The position numbers and the translations under genes were made by a program. From the NCBI RefSeq assembly GCF_003612015.1, contig NZ_RARB01000001.1, positions 124,001 to 188,000 of the forward strand: DNA of 64,000 bases, in the 5' to 3' direction. A model generated the notes under the pieces. It searched no databases. It had not been told where the DNA came from and saw only the letters and a list, made by a program, of their open reading frames with translations. Shown here piece by piece: positions 38,543 to 48,551 of the stretch. This stretch comes from Pantoea piersonii (GTDB taxonomy: Bacteria; Pseudomonadota; Gammaproteobacteria; Enterobacterales; Enterobacteriaceae). Positions within the stretch are counted from its first letter, which is position 1. Each line of letters opens with the position of its first letter.

Positions 38543-39856
38543 GTGCTGGAACGACTCTCCTGGAAGAGATTGCTCTCTGAGCTGGCGCTGGCGTCTCTGC
38601 CCGCGCTGATTATCGGGCTGATTTTCGGTTATCTGCCCTGGTTACTGCTGATTAGCGCCCTGGCGGTGCTGCTGTGGCACTTTCACAATCTGATGCGCCT
38701 GTCGCACTGGCTGTGGGTGGATCGTACCATGACGCCCCCAACGGGCCAGGCGAGCTGGGAGCCGCTGTTTTACGGCCTTTATCAGATGCAGCTGCGCAAC
38801 CGGCGGCGGCGGCGCGAGCTGGGCAATCTGATTAAGCGCTTTCGCAGCGGCGCCGAGACGCTGCCCGACGCGGTGGTGCTGACCACGGAAGAGGGCACCA
38901 TTTTCTGGTGCAACGGGCTGGCGCAGCAGCATCTTGGCTTGCGCTGGCCGGAAGATAACGGGCAGAACATCCTTAACCTGCTGCGCTATCCCGAATTCTC
39001 CCGCTACATCCGCCAGCGCGATTTCAATAAGCCGCTCACCTTAATCCTGAATAACCAGCACCATATGGAATTCCGCGTTATGCCCTATAGCGAAGGGCAG
39101 TGGCTGATGGTGGCGCGCGACGTCACGCAGATGCACCAGCTGGAGGGCGCGCGCCGCAACTTTTTCGCCAACGTCAGCCACGAGCTGCGCACGCCGCTTA
39201 CGGTGCTGCAGGGCTATCTGGAGATGATGAACGACTCGGTAATGAACGAGCGCTCGCGCGGCAAGGCGCTGCAGACTATGCAGGAGCAGACGCGCCGGAT
39301 GGACAGCCTGGTGCGCCAGCTACTGACGCTGTCGCGTATCGAGGCCGCGCCAGCGATCGATATGAAAGAGACGGTAGACGTGCCGATGATGCTGCATCTG
39401 CTGCAGCGCGAAGCGGAGACGCTGAGCAGCGGCCGCCACGAGATCCATTTTCATACCGACCCGCATCTCAAGGTGCTCGGCGATGACGATCAGCTGCGCA
39501 GCGCCATCTCTAACCTGGTCTATAACGCGGTGAACCATACGCCGGAAGGCACCCGTATCGACATCAGCTGGCTGCGCAACCGGCAGGGCGCGCAGTTTAA
39601 GGTATGCGACAACGGGCCTGGTATTCCGGCTGAGCATCTGCCGCGCCTGACGGAGCGCTTCTACCGCGTAGATAAGGCGCGCTCGCGCGCAACCGGCGGC
39701 AGCGGGCTGGGACTGGCGATCGTCAAGCACGCCCTCAGCCACCATAACGCGCGGCTGGAGATCACCAGCATTCCCGATAAAGAGACCTGTTTTACCTTTA
39801 CGCTGCCGTCGAGGTTGATCGTCAGCGCGGGATTGCAGGAGAATGCCGTCCATTAA
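38543..39856 (+). CDS. phoR: phosphate regulon sensor histidine kinase PhoR
   Basis: 437 aa, GTG start behind GGAG. Two membrane helices (about 10-50), cytoplasmic charged region, PAS domain (about 95-190), DHp domain with His213 ([18 protein letters not shown]), and the HATPase domain with N box [13 protein letters not shown] and G boxes [19 protein letters not shown]. It phosphorylates or dephosphorylates PhoB depending on Pst-PhoU signals. Operon with phoB. Confidence 0.96.
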   Translation: MLERLSWKRLLSELALASLPALIIGLIFGYLPWLLLISALAVLLWHFHNLMRLSHWLWVDRTMTPPTGQASWEPLFYGLYQMQLRNRRRRRELGNLIKRFRSGAETLPDAVVLTTEEGTIFWCNGLAQQHLGLRWPEDNGQNILNLLRYPEFSRYIRQRDFNKPLTLILNNQHHMEFRVMPYSEGQWLMVARDVTQMHQLEGARRNFFANVSHELRTPLTVLQGYLEMMNDSVMNERSRGKALQTMQEQTRRMDSLVRQLLTLSRIEAAPAIDMKETVDVPMMLHLLQREAETLSSGRHEIHFHTDPHLKVLGDDDQLRSAISNLVYNAVNHTPEGTRIDISWLRNRQGAQFKVCDNGPGIPAEHLPRLTERFYRVDKARSRATGGSGLGLAIVKHALSHHNARLEITSIPDKETCFTFTLPSRLIVSAGLQENAVH

Positions 39857-39874
39857 CCGTTAATGGAATCTTTC

Positions 39875-40807
39875 ATGCGCGCCTTGCTGCTGTTGCTTTC
39901 ACTTTTTATGCCCGCGATGACGCTGGCGGCGCCGCAGCCCGAAATGCTGACCGGCAACCTCAGCAGCGTCGGCTCAGACACGCTGGGCACGCTGATGATG
40001 CTATGGAGCGAGGATTTCAGCGCGCTGGCGCCGGGCGTGAATTTGCAGGTGCAGGCCTCTGGCTCTTCCACCGCGCCGACCGCGCTGGCGGCAGGCGCCG
40101 CGCAGCTAGGCCCGATGAGCCGTCCCATGCAGGCGGAAGAGCGACAAACCTTTCAGGCGCGCTATGGCTATGCGCCTCTCGCCGTACCGGTGGCGCTCGA
40201 CGCGCTGGTGGTGGTGGTCAATCAGCGCAACCCGCTGACGCAGATCGATATGCGCCAGCTGGACGCTATTTTTTCCGTGACGCGCCTGTGCGGCGCGACT
40301 CAGGTGCCAACGCGCTGGGGCGATATGGGCGAGCGCCAGCCCGACTGGGCGCGCCGACCGATCCAGCGCTACGGGCGCAATTCCGCCTCGGGGACCTGGG
40401 GATTCTTTAAACAGCAGGCGCTGTGCAACGGCGATTTTCGTTCTGACGTGGCGGAGTTTCCCGGCTCAGCGGCTGTGGTACAGGCGGTCGCCGCTAATCC
40501 GCGCAGCATCGGCTACGCCAGCTTCGGCTTTCATCTCAGCGGTGTGAAGATGCTCGCTGTAGTCGATGCGCAGGGCGCGGCGGTCGCACCGGACGCCGAC
40601 TCTATCCGCAGCGGGCGCTATCCCTGGGCGCGCCCGCTCTATATCTACGTTAATAAACCCCCTGGCAAACCACTGCCGCCGCTGGTAAATGCCTTTTTGC
40701 ATCAGGTGCTCTCGCCGCAGGGGCAGCAGCGAGTCAGCGAGGCAGGCTATCTGCCGTTATCGGCGGCGCAGCGCGCGCAGGCGCTGGCGGCGATTGAAGC
40801 GCAGTGA
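39875..40807 (+). CDS. PstS-family phosphate-binding protein
   Basis: About 310 aa. Signal peptide MRALLLLLSLFMPAMTLAA. Phosphate-site motifs QASGSSTAPTAL and RYGRNSASGTWGFFKQ are those of periplasmic PstS-like binding proteins, but the protein differs from E. coli PstS and resembles the second, ABC-orphan type. ATG 39875 is preferred (signal peptide); an ATG four codons earlier is possible. It follows phoR by 18 bp, so it may be read from the phoB promoter. No pstC/A/B genes are nearby, so it must feed another Pst permease or act as a sensor. E. coli has brnQ directly after phoR. Confidence 0.83.
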   Translation: MRALLLLLSLFMPAMTLAAPQPEMLTGNLSSVGSDTLGTLMMLWSEDFSALAPGVNLQVQASGSSTAPTALAAGAAQLGPMSRPMQAEERQTFQARYGYAPLAVPVALDALVVVVNQRNPLTQIDMRQLDAIFSVTRLCGATQVPTRWGDMGERQPDWARRPIQRYGRNSASGTWGFFKQQALCNGDFRSDVAEFPGSAAVVQAVAANPRSIGYASFGFHLSGVKMLAVVDAQGAAVAPDADSIRSGRYPWARPLYIYVNKPPGKPLPPLVNAFLHQVLSPQGQQRVSEAGYLPLSAAQRAQALAAIEAQ

Positions 40808-40885
40808 ACGCTAACATGAATTTTTTTCATCACAGCTGAAATTTCTTCTGTTGCAGATGAACCGCGCTCATGTCACTCTGTTTCC

Positions 40886-40909
40886 AGACGTTTAGCCATC
40901 CAGATGGCT
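40886..40909 (+). promoter_or_regulatory. MetJ operator (three tandem met boxes)
   Basis: Three consecutive 8-bp units AGACGTTT, AGCCATCC and AGATGGCT match the AGACGTCT met box at 7, 5 and 6 of 8 positions. They lie 62-85 bp upstream of the MetE-like gene. Confidence 0.65.
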
Positions 40910-40970
40910 GCACATAACTTAGCGAAATTATTCCCTGCCGTAATTAACGGTCAGGGTGTCAGGAGTGAAG

Positions 40971-42074
40971 ATGACCGTACAGACCGCCCCCTTCCGCGCC
41001 GATACCGTCGGCAGCTTCCTGCGTCCCGCCGCGATTAAAAATGCGCGCGAGCAATATGCCGCTGGGCAGATCGATAAAATCGAGCTGACCCGTGTCGAAG
41101 ATGAAGCGATTCGCGACGTCGTCAGCAAGCAGATCGCCAACGGTTTGCAGGTGGTGACCGACGGCGAATTCCGCCGCGCCTGGTGGCACTTCGACTTTTT
41201 CGGCGGGCTGGAGGGCGTTGAGCTGTTCGAAGCTGAGCAGGGCATTCAGTTTAACGGCGTGCAGACCAAAGCACACGGCGTGCGCGTTGTGGGCAAGCTG
41301 GGCTTTCGCGATCACCCGATGCTGCAGCATTTCCGGTTCCTGCAAAGTATCGCAGGCAATGCAGTACCGAAGATGACTATTCCCAGCCCGAGCGTGCTGC
41401 ACTTCCGCGGCGGCCGCAAGGTGATCGACGAGACCGTTTATCCCGATCTGGCGGACTACTTTGACGATCTGGCCGAAACCTATAAAACAGCGATTAAAGC
41501 CTTTTACGATGCGGGCTGCCGCTATCTGCAGCTGGATGATACCGTCTGGGCCTATCTCTGCTCGGAAGATCAGAAGCGTCAGATCCGCGAGCGCGGCGAC
41601 GATCCTGAGCAGCTGGCGCATACTTATGCCCGCGTGCTTAACAAGGCGCTGGAGGGCAAGCCTGCCGATCTGACCGTGGGTCTGCATGTCTGTCGCGGCA
41701 ACTTCCGCTCCACCTGGATTTCCGAAGGCGGCTATGAGCCGGTAGCGGAGATCCTGTTCGGCGGCGTGAACATCGACGCTTTCTTCCTGGAGTATGATAA
41801 CGAGCGCTCCGGCGGCTTTGAGCCACTACGCTTTATCAAGCCGGGCCATCAGAAAGTGGTGCTGGGTCTGGTGACCACCAAAAACGGCGAGCTGGAAGAT
41901 CCGGCGCAGGTGAAAGCGCGTCTGCAGGAAGCAGCGAAGTTCGTCAGCCTTGACCAGATCTGCCTTAGCCCGCAATGCGGCTTCGCCTCGACCGAAGAGG
42001 GCAACAGCCTGAGCGAAGAGCAGCAGTGGGCGAAGATCCGCCTGGTGGTCGATATCGCCGGTCAGGTGTGGTAA
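40971..42074 (+). CDS. MetE-like cobalamin-independent methyltransferase (single catalytic domain)
   Basis: 367 aa, corresponding to the C-terminal half of MetE (Meth_synt_2), as in YxjG/YxjH-like proteins. Zinc ligands His239 and Cys241 (LHVCRGN) and Cys336 (LSPQCGF) are present. It begins TVQTAPFRADTVGSFLRPAAIKNAREQY, followed by VVTDGEFRRAWWHFDFFGGLEG, the usual substrate-site motifs. It lacks the N-terminal MetE half, so the methyl donor may not be the usual folate polyglutamate. AGGAG precedes ATG 40971. The upstream tandem MetJ boxes link it to methionine limitation. A terminator follows. Standalone gene. Confidence 0.85.
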   Translation: MTVQTAPFRADTVGSFLRPAAIKNAREQYAAGQIDKIELTRVEDEAIRDVVSKQIANGLQVVTDGEFRRAWWHFDFFGGLEGVELFEAEQGIQFNGVQTKAHGVRVVGKLGFRDHPMLQHFRFLQSIAGNAVPKMTIPSPSVLHFRGGRKVIDETVYPDLADYFDDLAETYKTAIKAFYDAGCRYLQLDDTVWAYLCSEDQKRQIRERGDDPEQLAHTYARVLNKALEGKPADLTVGLHVCRGNFRSTWISEGGYEPVAEILFGGVNIDAFFLEYDNERSGGFEPLRFIKPGHQKVVLGLVTTKNGELEDPAQVKARLQEAAKFVSLDQICLSPQCGFASTEEGNSLSEEQQWAKIRLVVDIAGQVW

Positions 42075-42475
42075 CGCTGTAAAATTGTGCAAACAGGCGC
42101 GTAATACGCGCCTTTTGTGCATAGCAACGGGCGTCAATGCTGAAATTTCCCACGCGCTGCGGTAAAAATAAGCACATCATCTGATGCCCTGTGGTGATAT
42201 AACCGCGGTTTTCACTGCTTTTCTTCTGTTTTCCGCCATAACCTTCCGGTTTTCCGATCCCGTATTGCCTTTCTCCGCTATAAACGTTCTACTAACGGCC
42301 GTTGTCGCATCATCCCCCTTGTGAACAGAACAAAAGCAGCTTAAATCACCTGCGCGATTCGATTACAGCAAGCACAATGCTCTGGCATCGTGTGCTAAAT
42401 CGTTGTCATTGCGCGGTTTGGGGACAACAGAAACCCAACTTCCACCGCAACACTCGTAACAGGCTATACAGTTGT
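42075..42475. other. 401-bp leader/intergenic stretch before brnQ
   Basis: It holds the terminator of the MetE-like gene (42095-42117) and a long region that should include the brnQ promoter. The brnQ frame stays open back to 42302 but looks non-homologous there. No clear promoter, leader peptide rich in branched-chain residues, or attenuator was recognised. Confidence 0.4.
42095..42117 (+). terminator. rho-independent terminator after the MetE-like gene
   Basis: AGGCGCGTA-A-TACGCGCCT, a perfect 9-bp stem, followed by four T, 20 nt past the stop codon. Confidence 0.75.
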
Positions 42476-43795
42476 ATGACACACCGCTTAACCTCGAAGG
42501 ATATCCTCGCGCTGGGCTTCATGACGTTCGCCCTGTTTGTTGGCGCGGGTAACATTATTTTCCCGCCGATGGTCGGTATTCAGTCAGGCGAACACGTCTG
42601 GACCGCCGCCATTGGTTTCCTGCTCACCGCTGTTGGCCTGCCAGTCATGACCGTTATCGCGCTCGCGCGCGTCGGCGGCGGCATTGACGCGCTCAGTTCG
42701 CCTATCGGCAAGGCCGCAGGCCTGCTGCTGGCGACCGTCTGCTATCTGGCGGTCGGCCCGCTGTTCGCCACGCCGCGTACTGCGACCGTCTCATTTGAAG
42801 TGGGCATCGCTCCGCTGACCGGCGACGGCGCGCTGCCGCTGTTCATTTACAGCCTTATCTACTTTGCGCTGGTGATCGCCATTTCGCTCTATCCGGGCAA
42901 GCTGCTGGATACCGTGGGCCACTTCCTGGCGCCGCTGAAAATCGTGGCGCTGACGGTGCTCGGCGTTGCGGCGCTGATCTGGCCGGCGGGTACCATCGCG
43001 CCTGCCACCGAAGATTATCAGCGCGCCGCCTTCTCCAGCGGCTTCGTTAACGGTTATCTCACTATGGATACTCTTGGCGCGCTGGTATTCGGCATCGTTA
43101 TCGTTAATGCGGCGCGTTCGCGCGGCGTTGAGAGCGCCAGCCTGCTGACGCGTTACACGGTGATGGCGGGACTTATCGCGGGCGTCGGCCTGACGCTGGT
43201 CTACCTCAGCCTGTTTAAGCTCGGCAACGGCAGCGGCGCGCTGGTGGCACAGAGCGCGAACGGCGCGGCAATCCTGCATGCTTATGTACAGCAGACCTTC
43301 GGCGGCATGGGCAGCTTCTTCCTTGCGGCGCTGATTTTCGTCGCCTGCATGGTGACGGCGGTCGGCCTGACCTGTGCCTGTGCGGAATTTTTTGCGCAAC
43401 ACCTGCCGTTGTCGTATAAAGCACTGGTCTTTATTCTGGGTCTGTTCTCGATGGTGGTGTCAAACCTCGGCCTGAGCCATCTGATTCAGATTTCGATTCC
43501 CGTGCTGACGGCGATCTATCCGCCTTGCATTGTGCTGGTTGTGCTGAGTTTCACCCTTAACTGGTGGAACAAGAGCAGCCGCCTGATTGCGCCGACCATG
43601 CTGGTCAGCCTGATCTTCGGCATCATCGACGGGGTGAAAACCACCAGCTTTAAAGATATGCTGCCCGCGTTCTGCCAGCAGCTGCCGCTGGCGGACCAGG
43701 GACTCGCCTGGTTGCCGCCCGCGCTGGTGATGCTGCTGATCGCGGCGATTGTGGATCGCGTGAAAGGACGCGAGCAGGTTAGCGTTCACTCGTAA
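42476..43795 (+). CDS. brnQ: branched-chain amino acid transporter BrnQ (LIVCS family)
   Basis: 439 aa with 12 membrane helices. It begins [34 protein letters not shown], then continues [23 protein letters not shown] and [27 protein letters not shown], nearly identical to E. coli BrnQ. It imports Leu, Ile and Val with a cation. No strong Shine-Dalgarno is visible, but ATG 42476 matches the family start. A terminator follows and proY is on the same strand. Confidence 0.96.
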   Translation: MTHRLTSKDILALGFMTFALFVGAGNIIFPPMVGIQSGEHVWTAAIGFLLTAVGLPVMTVIALARVGGGIDALSSPIGKAAGLLLATVCYLAVGPLFATPRTATVSFEVGIAPLTGDGALPLFIYSLIYFALVIAISLYPGKLLDTVGHFLAPLKIVALTVLGVAALIWPAGTIAPATEDYQRAAFSSGFVNGYLTMDTLGALVFGIVIVNAARSRGVESASLLTRYTVMAGLIAGVGLTLVYLSLFKLGNGSGALVAQSANGAAILHAYVQQTFGGMGSFFLAALIFVACMVTAVGLTCACAEFFAQHLPLSYKALVFILGLFSMVVSNLGLSHLIQISIPVLTAIYPPCIVLVVLSFTLNWWNKSSRLIAPTMLVSLIFGIIDGVKTTSFKDMLPAFCQQLPLADQGLAWLPPALVMLLIAAIVDRVKGREQVSVHS

Positions 43796-43816
43796 CCGCC
43801 ACAGCTGTTTTCTCCG

Positions 43817-43845
43817 ACCACGGGCTTGCCCGTGGTTTTTCTTTT
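43817..43845 (+). terminator. rho-independent terminator between brnQ and proY
   Basis: ACCACGGGC-TT-GCCCGTGGT followed by TTTTCTTTT. It ends 18 bp before the proY ATG, so proY expression needs read-through or a promoter overlapping the hairpin. Confidence 0.85.
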
Positions 43846-43862
43846 CACAGGTACAGGTTGTT

Positions 43863-45215
43863 ATGCAAGAAACCAATAAGCTCAAACGCGGACTGAGCAC
43901 GCGCCACATCCGTTTTATGGCGCTGGGATCGGCGATTGGCACCGGACTGTTCTACGGGTCGGCGGATGCCATCAAAATGGCGGGACCAAGCGTGCTGCTC
44001 GCCTATATTATCGGCGGTGCGGTGGCGTATATCATCATGCGCGCCCTCGGCGAGATGTCGGTGAACAATCCGCAGGCCAGCTCTTTCTCGCGCTATGCGC
44101 AGGATTATCTCGGGCCGCTGGCGGGCTACATCACCGGCTGGACCTACTGCTTTGAAATCCTGATTGTCGCCATTGCCGACGTTACCGCCTTCGGCATCTA
44201 TATGGGCGTCTGGTTCCCGGACGTGCCGCACTGGATATGGGTGCTGAGCGTGGTGCTGATTATTGGTGCCGTCAACCTGATGAGCGTAAAGGTGTTCGGC
44301 GAAGTTGAGTTCTGGTTCTCTTTCTTTAAGGTCGCCACCATTGTCGTGATGATTATTGCCGGTTTCGCCATGATTTTCTGGGGCATCGGCAACGGCGGCC
44401 AGCCAACTGGCATTCATAACCTGTGGAGCAACGGCGGCTTCTTTGCCCACGGCGTGGTCGGCATGCTGCTGTCGCTGCAAATGGTGATGTTCGCCTACGG
44501 CGGCATTGAAATTATCGGCATCACCGCTGGCGAAGCCAAAGATCCGGCGCAGTCGATTCCGCGCGCTATTAACTCGGTGCCGATGCGTATTCTGGTGTTT
44601 TACGTCGGCACCCTGTTTGTGATTATGTCTATCTATCCGTGGAATCAGGTCGGCACCAGCGGCTCGCCTTTCGTTCTGACCTTCCAGCATCTGGGGATCG
44701 CGGCGGCCGCTTCTATCCTGAATTTTGTGGTGTTGACGGCCTCGCTGTCGGCGATTAACAGCGACGTGTTCGGCGTAGGCCGCATGCTGCACGGTATGGC
44801 GCAGCAGGGCCATGCGCCGAAAGTCTTTATGAAGGTCTCAGCGCGCGGCATTCCCTGGGTAACGGTGGTCGTGATGATGGCGGCGATGCTGGTGGCGGTC
44901 TATCTCAACTACCTGATGCCGGAAAAGGTCTTTCTGGTTATCGCCTCGCTGGCGACCTTCGCCACCGTCTGGGTGTGGATTATGATCCTGCTGTCGCAGA
45001 TCGCCTTCCGCCGTAAGATTGGCAAAGAGGCGGCGAGTAAGCTGCGGTTTGCCGTGCCGGGCGGCGTCTGGACATCTCTGTTCGGCGTGTTGTTCCTGGG
45101 CTTTATCATTGCGCTGATCGGCTACTTCCCGGATACGCGCATTTCGCTCTATGTGGGAATGGTGTGGATCGTGCTGCTGCTGGCGGGCTATAAGCTGGTA
45201 CGCAAGACTGCATAA
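43863..45215 (+). CDS. proY: proline-specific amino acid permease ProY
   Basis: 450 aa (E. coli 457), APC family, 12 membrane helices. The amino-acid permease signature starts [30 protein letters not shown], then [22 protein letters not shown] and [28 protein letters not shown]. It is grouped as the proline-specific or cryptic ProY. It follows brnQ as in E. coli, but malZ is absent downstream. ACAGG upstream is a weak ribosome site. A hairpin follows at 45220. Confidence 0.94.
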   Translation: MQETNKLKRGLSTRHIRFMALGSAIGTGLFYGSADAIKMAGPSVLLAYIIGGAVAYIIMRALGEMSVNNPQASSFSRYAQDYLGPLAGYITGWTYCFEILIVAIADVTAFGIYMGVWFPDVPHWIWVLSVVLIIGAVNLMSVKVFGEVEFWFSFFKVATIVVMIIAGFAMIFWGIGNGGQPTGIHNLWSNGGFFAHGVVGMLLSLQMVMFAYGGIEIIGITAGEAKDPAQSIPRAINSVPMRILVFYVGTLFVIMSIYPWNQVGTSGSPFVLTFQHLGIAAAASILNFVVLTASLSAINSDVFGVGRMLHGMAQQGHAPKVFMKVSARGIPWVTVVVMMAAMLVAVYLNYLMPEKVFLVIASLATFATVWVWIMILLSQIAFRRKIGKEAASKLRFAVPGGVWTSLFGVLFLGFIIALIGYFPDTRISLYVGMVWIVLLLAGYKLVRKTA

Positions 45216-45219
45216 TCAG

Positions 45220-45238
45220 AGGGGGGCGATGCCCCCCT
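45220..45238 (+). terminator. GC hairpin after proY
   Basis: AGGGGGGC-GAT-GCCCCCCT five nt past the proY stop, followed by a weak TAATCTTTCT. Probable terminator. Confidence 0.55.
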
Positions 45239-45302
45239 TAATCTTTCTGGCGCTCGGTCGGCGCCTGCCGTGTCTGGCGTTATGACGCCTCTGTCAGCCC
45301 AC

Positions 45303-47258
45303 CTACCAGCGACTGCCCAGCGCGATTTCCACCCCCTGCGGGCTCAGATGGTTATCGTCGTAATAGAGCGGCAGACCCTGCCAGGTCACCAGACAGCCGC
45401 TGCGATTGCAAAGATTCTCCTGTAACGACACCACGCGCACGTCGCGCTGTTCATAGCTGTGCAGCAGCCGCGTCAAATCCGCTTCCGGCAGCGAATAGAG
45501 CCTGGTGCGTGCGTTCTGCGTCGGCAGAGGTTTCCAGTCGCTTAACCACTGGCTTAGCTCGCGGCGCAGCGGCATATTGCGGTTGTTGCTGTAGCGCAGA
45601 GGGTCCAGAGAGAGCGATGGTGCCTCCTCAATCAGCACCACTTTTTTGCCCGCCTGGCGCAGTTGGGCAATGACCCCGCCCATGCCCTGGTTCAGGGCGC
45701 TGAGGTTGTCTTTATCGGGATGAGTAAGATCGCGGTAGCCAGCGCCGGGCAGGGTTTCGATGCCTGACGCCCAGGAGGCGGCGATCACGACCTCATCGAT
45801 GCGGTCGCTTAATAATTCTTTCATTACCGCCTCATTGAACGCTGCGCACTGGCTGGCGTGCGCCGGCTGCTGGTAAAGCGCGCGCGTAAAGCCCGCCGCC
45901 AGCAGCGGACAGGCGATTTTAGTGAACTGATAGAGCGGCTTATGCTGCGCTTCTGCGTAGCGTGCCACGGCGCTGCGCATCGCTGCTGCATGGCTGTCGC
46001 CTGCCAGCGCGATGCCGGGACGCGACGTCTCCGGCTGACAGCGTTTATCCGTCGAGGGCAGATTTGGGCCGGTATCAAGCAGGCAAGGATTCGCCTGGGC
46101 GTCAATTTTGTAGGTTTCGCTGCTGATCACTTTGTCGTTAACGCGCCAGGGGAGGCCGCCGCTGCTCCATACGCCCACCATTGCGGCGGCAGCGGCGAGC
46201 GAGATCAGGCAGTAGGCAGGAATGACGGCGCGCGGCGCGCTGGCCGGGCGGCGAAAGGGCTGTTCGACATAGCGCCAGGTCAGCCAGGCGATCCCCAGCG
46301 CCATCGCGCTGATGCTCAGTCCCTGGTTGACGCTGACCGGTCCGTCGCTGCAGATACGCGCCAGCGCCAGCAGCGGCCAGTGCCACAGATACCAGGAGTA
46401 GGAGAGTTTGCCGATAAAGCGCATCGGCGCATTTTCCAGCGCCAGACGGCTGAGCGCGCCGCGCGCCATAATAATCAGGCACGCCGCCAGCACCGGCAGC
46501 AGCGCCTGATAGCCGGGAAACGCGTCGCTTTTATTCAGCTTCAGGGCGCAGAAGGCGATGAGCGCCAGCCCGGCGAGGGTAAAGAGGCTGGCCCAGCCGC
46601 CGCCGACTGGTTTCGGCTTCCACAGTGCCAGCAGCACCCCGGCACCCAGCTCCCAGCCGCGCGTCGGCAGCAGATAGAAGGCCTGCGAACTCTCTTGCGG
46701 CGTCAGCCAGATGCAGCTCGCCAGAGACAGCAGGCTCAGCAGCGCCACCGCGACGAACATCGGGAGGCGCGCTCTGGCCGCCAGCAGCATTATGATCGGC
46801 AGCGCAATATAGAACTGCACTTCAATGCCGAGCGACCAGGTTGTCAGCAGCGGATTTAAATCTGCCGGGGCGCTGAAATAATCCGCGCCTTTTAGCAGAA
46901 TAATATTGGGCACCGAGAGAAACAGGGCGAAGCTGTATTTCGCCAGCTGACTATATTCCAGCGGCGAGAGCAGGAAATAGCCGATAAAGAGCAGGCTGAA
47001 CAGCATGGTCATCAGGGCAGGCGCAATGAGTCGAATACGTCGCAGAGCGAACTGAAAGAGTGAAAACTGGCCGGAGGCGATGTCGCGGCTGAGAAGAGAG
47101 CCGATAAGAAAGCCTGAAATAACAAAGGCGATGTCGACGCCCGTATAGCCGCCCGGCAACGTGCTGACACCTGCGTGGAACAGCACAACCATCAGGATCG
47201 CTATGGCGCGCAGGCCATCAATATCCGCGCGATAATCCGCAGGTAAGCGCGTTTTCAT
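45303..47258 (-). CDS. OafA/YrhL-type membrane acyltransferase with C-terminal SGNH-like domain
   Basis: 651 aa. The N-terminal acyltransferase-3 domain (about 1-350) has about ten helices and starts with RADIDGLRAIAILMVVLFHAGVSTLPGGYTGVDIAFVISGFLI, the family signature. The linker then leads to an SGNH-like C-terminal domain (about 400-650; GIALAGDSHAAAM with Ser, and DDNHLSPQG with Asp/His), the layout of O-antigen and peptidoglycan O-acetylases. It probably moves acetyl groups to a surface polysaccharide. ATG 47258 (MKTRLPADYR) is preferred; the frame runs to 47396 but that part lacks homology. It stands alone; convergent with proY. Confidence 0.86.
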   Translation of the reverse strand: MKTRLPADYRADIDGLRAIAILMVVLFHAGVSTLPGGYTGVDIAFVISGFLIGSLLSRDIASGQFSLFQFALRRIRLIAPALMTMLFSLLFIGYFLLSPLEYSQLAKYSFALFLSVPNIILLKGADYFSAPADLNPLLTTWSLGIEVQFYIALPIIMLLAARARLPMFVAVALLSLLSLASCIWLTPQESSQAFYLLPTRGWELGAGVLLALWKPKPVGGGWASLFTLAGLALIAFCALKLNKSDAFPGYQALLPVLAACLIIMARGALSRLALENAPMRFIGKLSYSWYLWHWPLLALARICSDGPVSVNQGLSISAMALGIAWLTWRYVEQPFRRPASAPRAVIPAYCLISLAAAAAMVGVWSSGGLPWRVNDKVISSETYKIDAQANPCLLDTGPNLPSTDKRCQPETSRPGIALAGDSHAAAMRSAVARYAEAQHKPLYQFTKIACPLLAAGFTRALYQQPAHASQCAAFNEAVMKELLSDRIDEVVIAASWASGIETLPGAGYRDLTHPDKDNLSALNQGMGGVIAQLRQAGKKVVLIEEAPSLSLDPLRYSNNRNMPLRRELSQWLSDWKPLPTQNARTRLYSLPEADLTRLLHSYEQRDVRVVSLQENLCNRSGCLVTWQGLPLYYDDNHLSPQGVEIALGSRW

Positions 47259-47606
47259 TATTGGGTTCCCCGAGTATCGGCAAAGGTAGTGAATACCGCT
47301 GATGCGCTGGCGCTGCCCATAAAGAAATCGGCGAATCCAGTCGCCGAAATAAGCAAATGACAAAATAAATAATGATAAAGGGATGATTGACGCCACTATA
47401 TTAAGTCAAAAAAAGGCGATGAAATCATGCAGAGGGTGAATATAGAAAAGTCCGTAGCGGCGCTAAAAAAATGGTGTAGGGAAGGTTATGGATAAAAGGG
47501 CGACAGATAAGAAGCGTTACAGTGAGATAACGGCGGAATTAACGCGGGCAGGGTAACGACGCGACCTGCCAGCCGCGTCTCAGACGAAGGCGCTCTCCGT
47601 TTGCGA
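47259..47606. other. 348-bp intergenic stretch between acyltransferase and IMPase-like gene
   Basis: Both flanking genes are on the minus strand. The region is AT-rich near 47380-47480. Two 22-codon plus-strand frames (ATG at 47427 and 47489; the latter has AGGGAAGG upstream) are the only small-ORF candidates and are not called as genes. The acyltransferase promoter should lie here; none is clear. Confidence 0.4.
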
Positions 47607-48422
47607 CTACCCTTGCTCAACGGCAGCAGCGCCGAGCAGCGCATTAACTTGCGCATAGATGGCCGGGTTAGCAAGCAGCACCGGATTGCCGTTTTTCAGG
47701 CCGTTGTTGGCCAGATAGTCATTGGTAACGCCGCCCGCTTCGCGCATCAGCACGATACCCGGCAGGCTGTCCCAGGGATTCATATGCGCTTCGTAGTAGC
47801 CGATCAAACGGCCCGCGGCCGCCCAGGCGGTGGTGAGCGCGCCAGAGCCGATACGTACGAACATGCCGCCCTGTTCAAGCAGGCCCTGAATGAAACCGGC
47901 GGTTTGAGCCGCCGGCGCGCGGCTGGAGTTGCTTAACCCCAGCACGCCCTCGCTGAGGTGCTGCGCGCCGTGCGCCTGCAGGCGCGTCTCGTTGACCCAG
48001 GCGCCGCGGCCCGCACGGGCGTGAAACAGCTCCTGATGGTTTGGATCGCAGACGACACCGATTAGCGCTTCGCCGTCGCACAGTACGGCAAGCGAGACGC
48101 ACCAGTTATGCAGGCCGTTGAGGAAGCAGGCGGTGCCGTCAATAGGGTCCACGACCCATACCCAGCGGGCACCTTCGACGTCGCCACCGCTCTCTTCGCC
48201 CAGCACCGCATCGTCCGGGAAACGTTCGGCGATAAGGGTTTTAATCAGCTCTTCAACGTTGCGATCCGCCTCGCTGACAACATCCTGTAAATCCCGCTTG
48301 TGTTCCACCACCAGCTGCTGGCGCTGCTGGTACCATGCATAGGCGCGGCTGGCCGCCGCGCGGGCGATTTCACAGGCATAGTGGTAACGTGCGTCTGTTT
48401 CGGTTTGTGAAGCGGATGACAT
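47607..48422 (-). CDS. inositol monophosphatase family protein
   Basis: 271 aa. Motif A, VLGEESGGDVEGARWVWVVDPIDGTACFLNG, carries the metal-binding Glu (GEES, 76-77) and Asp-Pro-x-Asp-Gly-Thr (92-97); motif B, AHMNPWDSLPGIVLMREAGG, carries the third Asp. This is the IMPase/CysQ/FBPase fold. It is not suhB itself, which is elsewhere in E. coli, and the substrate is uncertain (inositol phosphate, PAP or a sugar phosphate). ATG 48422, with GAGGGAAAGG in front, is preferred over an upstream ATG at 48446. Confidence 0.85.
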   Translation of the reverse strand: MSSASQTETDARYHYACEIARAAASRAYAWYQQRQQLVVEHKRDLQDVVSEADRNVEELIKTLIAERFPDDAVLGEESGGDVEGARWVWVVDPIDGTACFLNGLHNWCVSLAVLCDGEALIGVVCDPNHQELFHARAGRGAWVNETRLQAHGAQHLSEGVLGLSNSSRAPAAQTAGFIQGLLEQGGMFVRIGSGALTTAWAAAGRLIGYYEAHMNPWDSLPGIVLMREAGGVTNDYLANNGLKNGNPVLLANPAIYAQVNALLGAAAVEQG

Positions 48423-48551
48423 CCTTTCCCTCTTATCATTTATCACAGGCTGAATCGATCACGGGCCGGAAATAACGCGCGGGGAGCGCGCTATTGTTAA
48501 GCAGGGTTTCATTAAGCCGGAAATGCGAAGTGCTGGCAAGTCGGGAAAAGA

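Noticed and set aside
42302..42475. 58-codon in-frame N-terminal extension of brnQ
   Set aside because: Starts with TTG, no ribosome site, and the family begins at the later ATG.
43845..44813. Open frame opposite proY
   Set aside because: Antisense shadow of a well-conserved permease.
47427..47560. Two 22-codon plus-strand frames between the acyltransferase and IMPase-like genes
   Set aside because: Charged, no helix or signal, and only one has a plausible ribosome site; evidence too thin.
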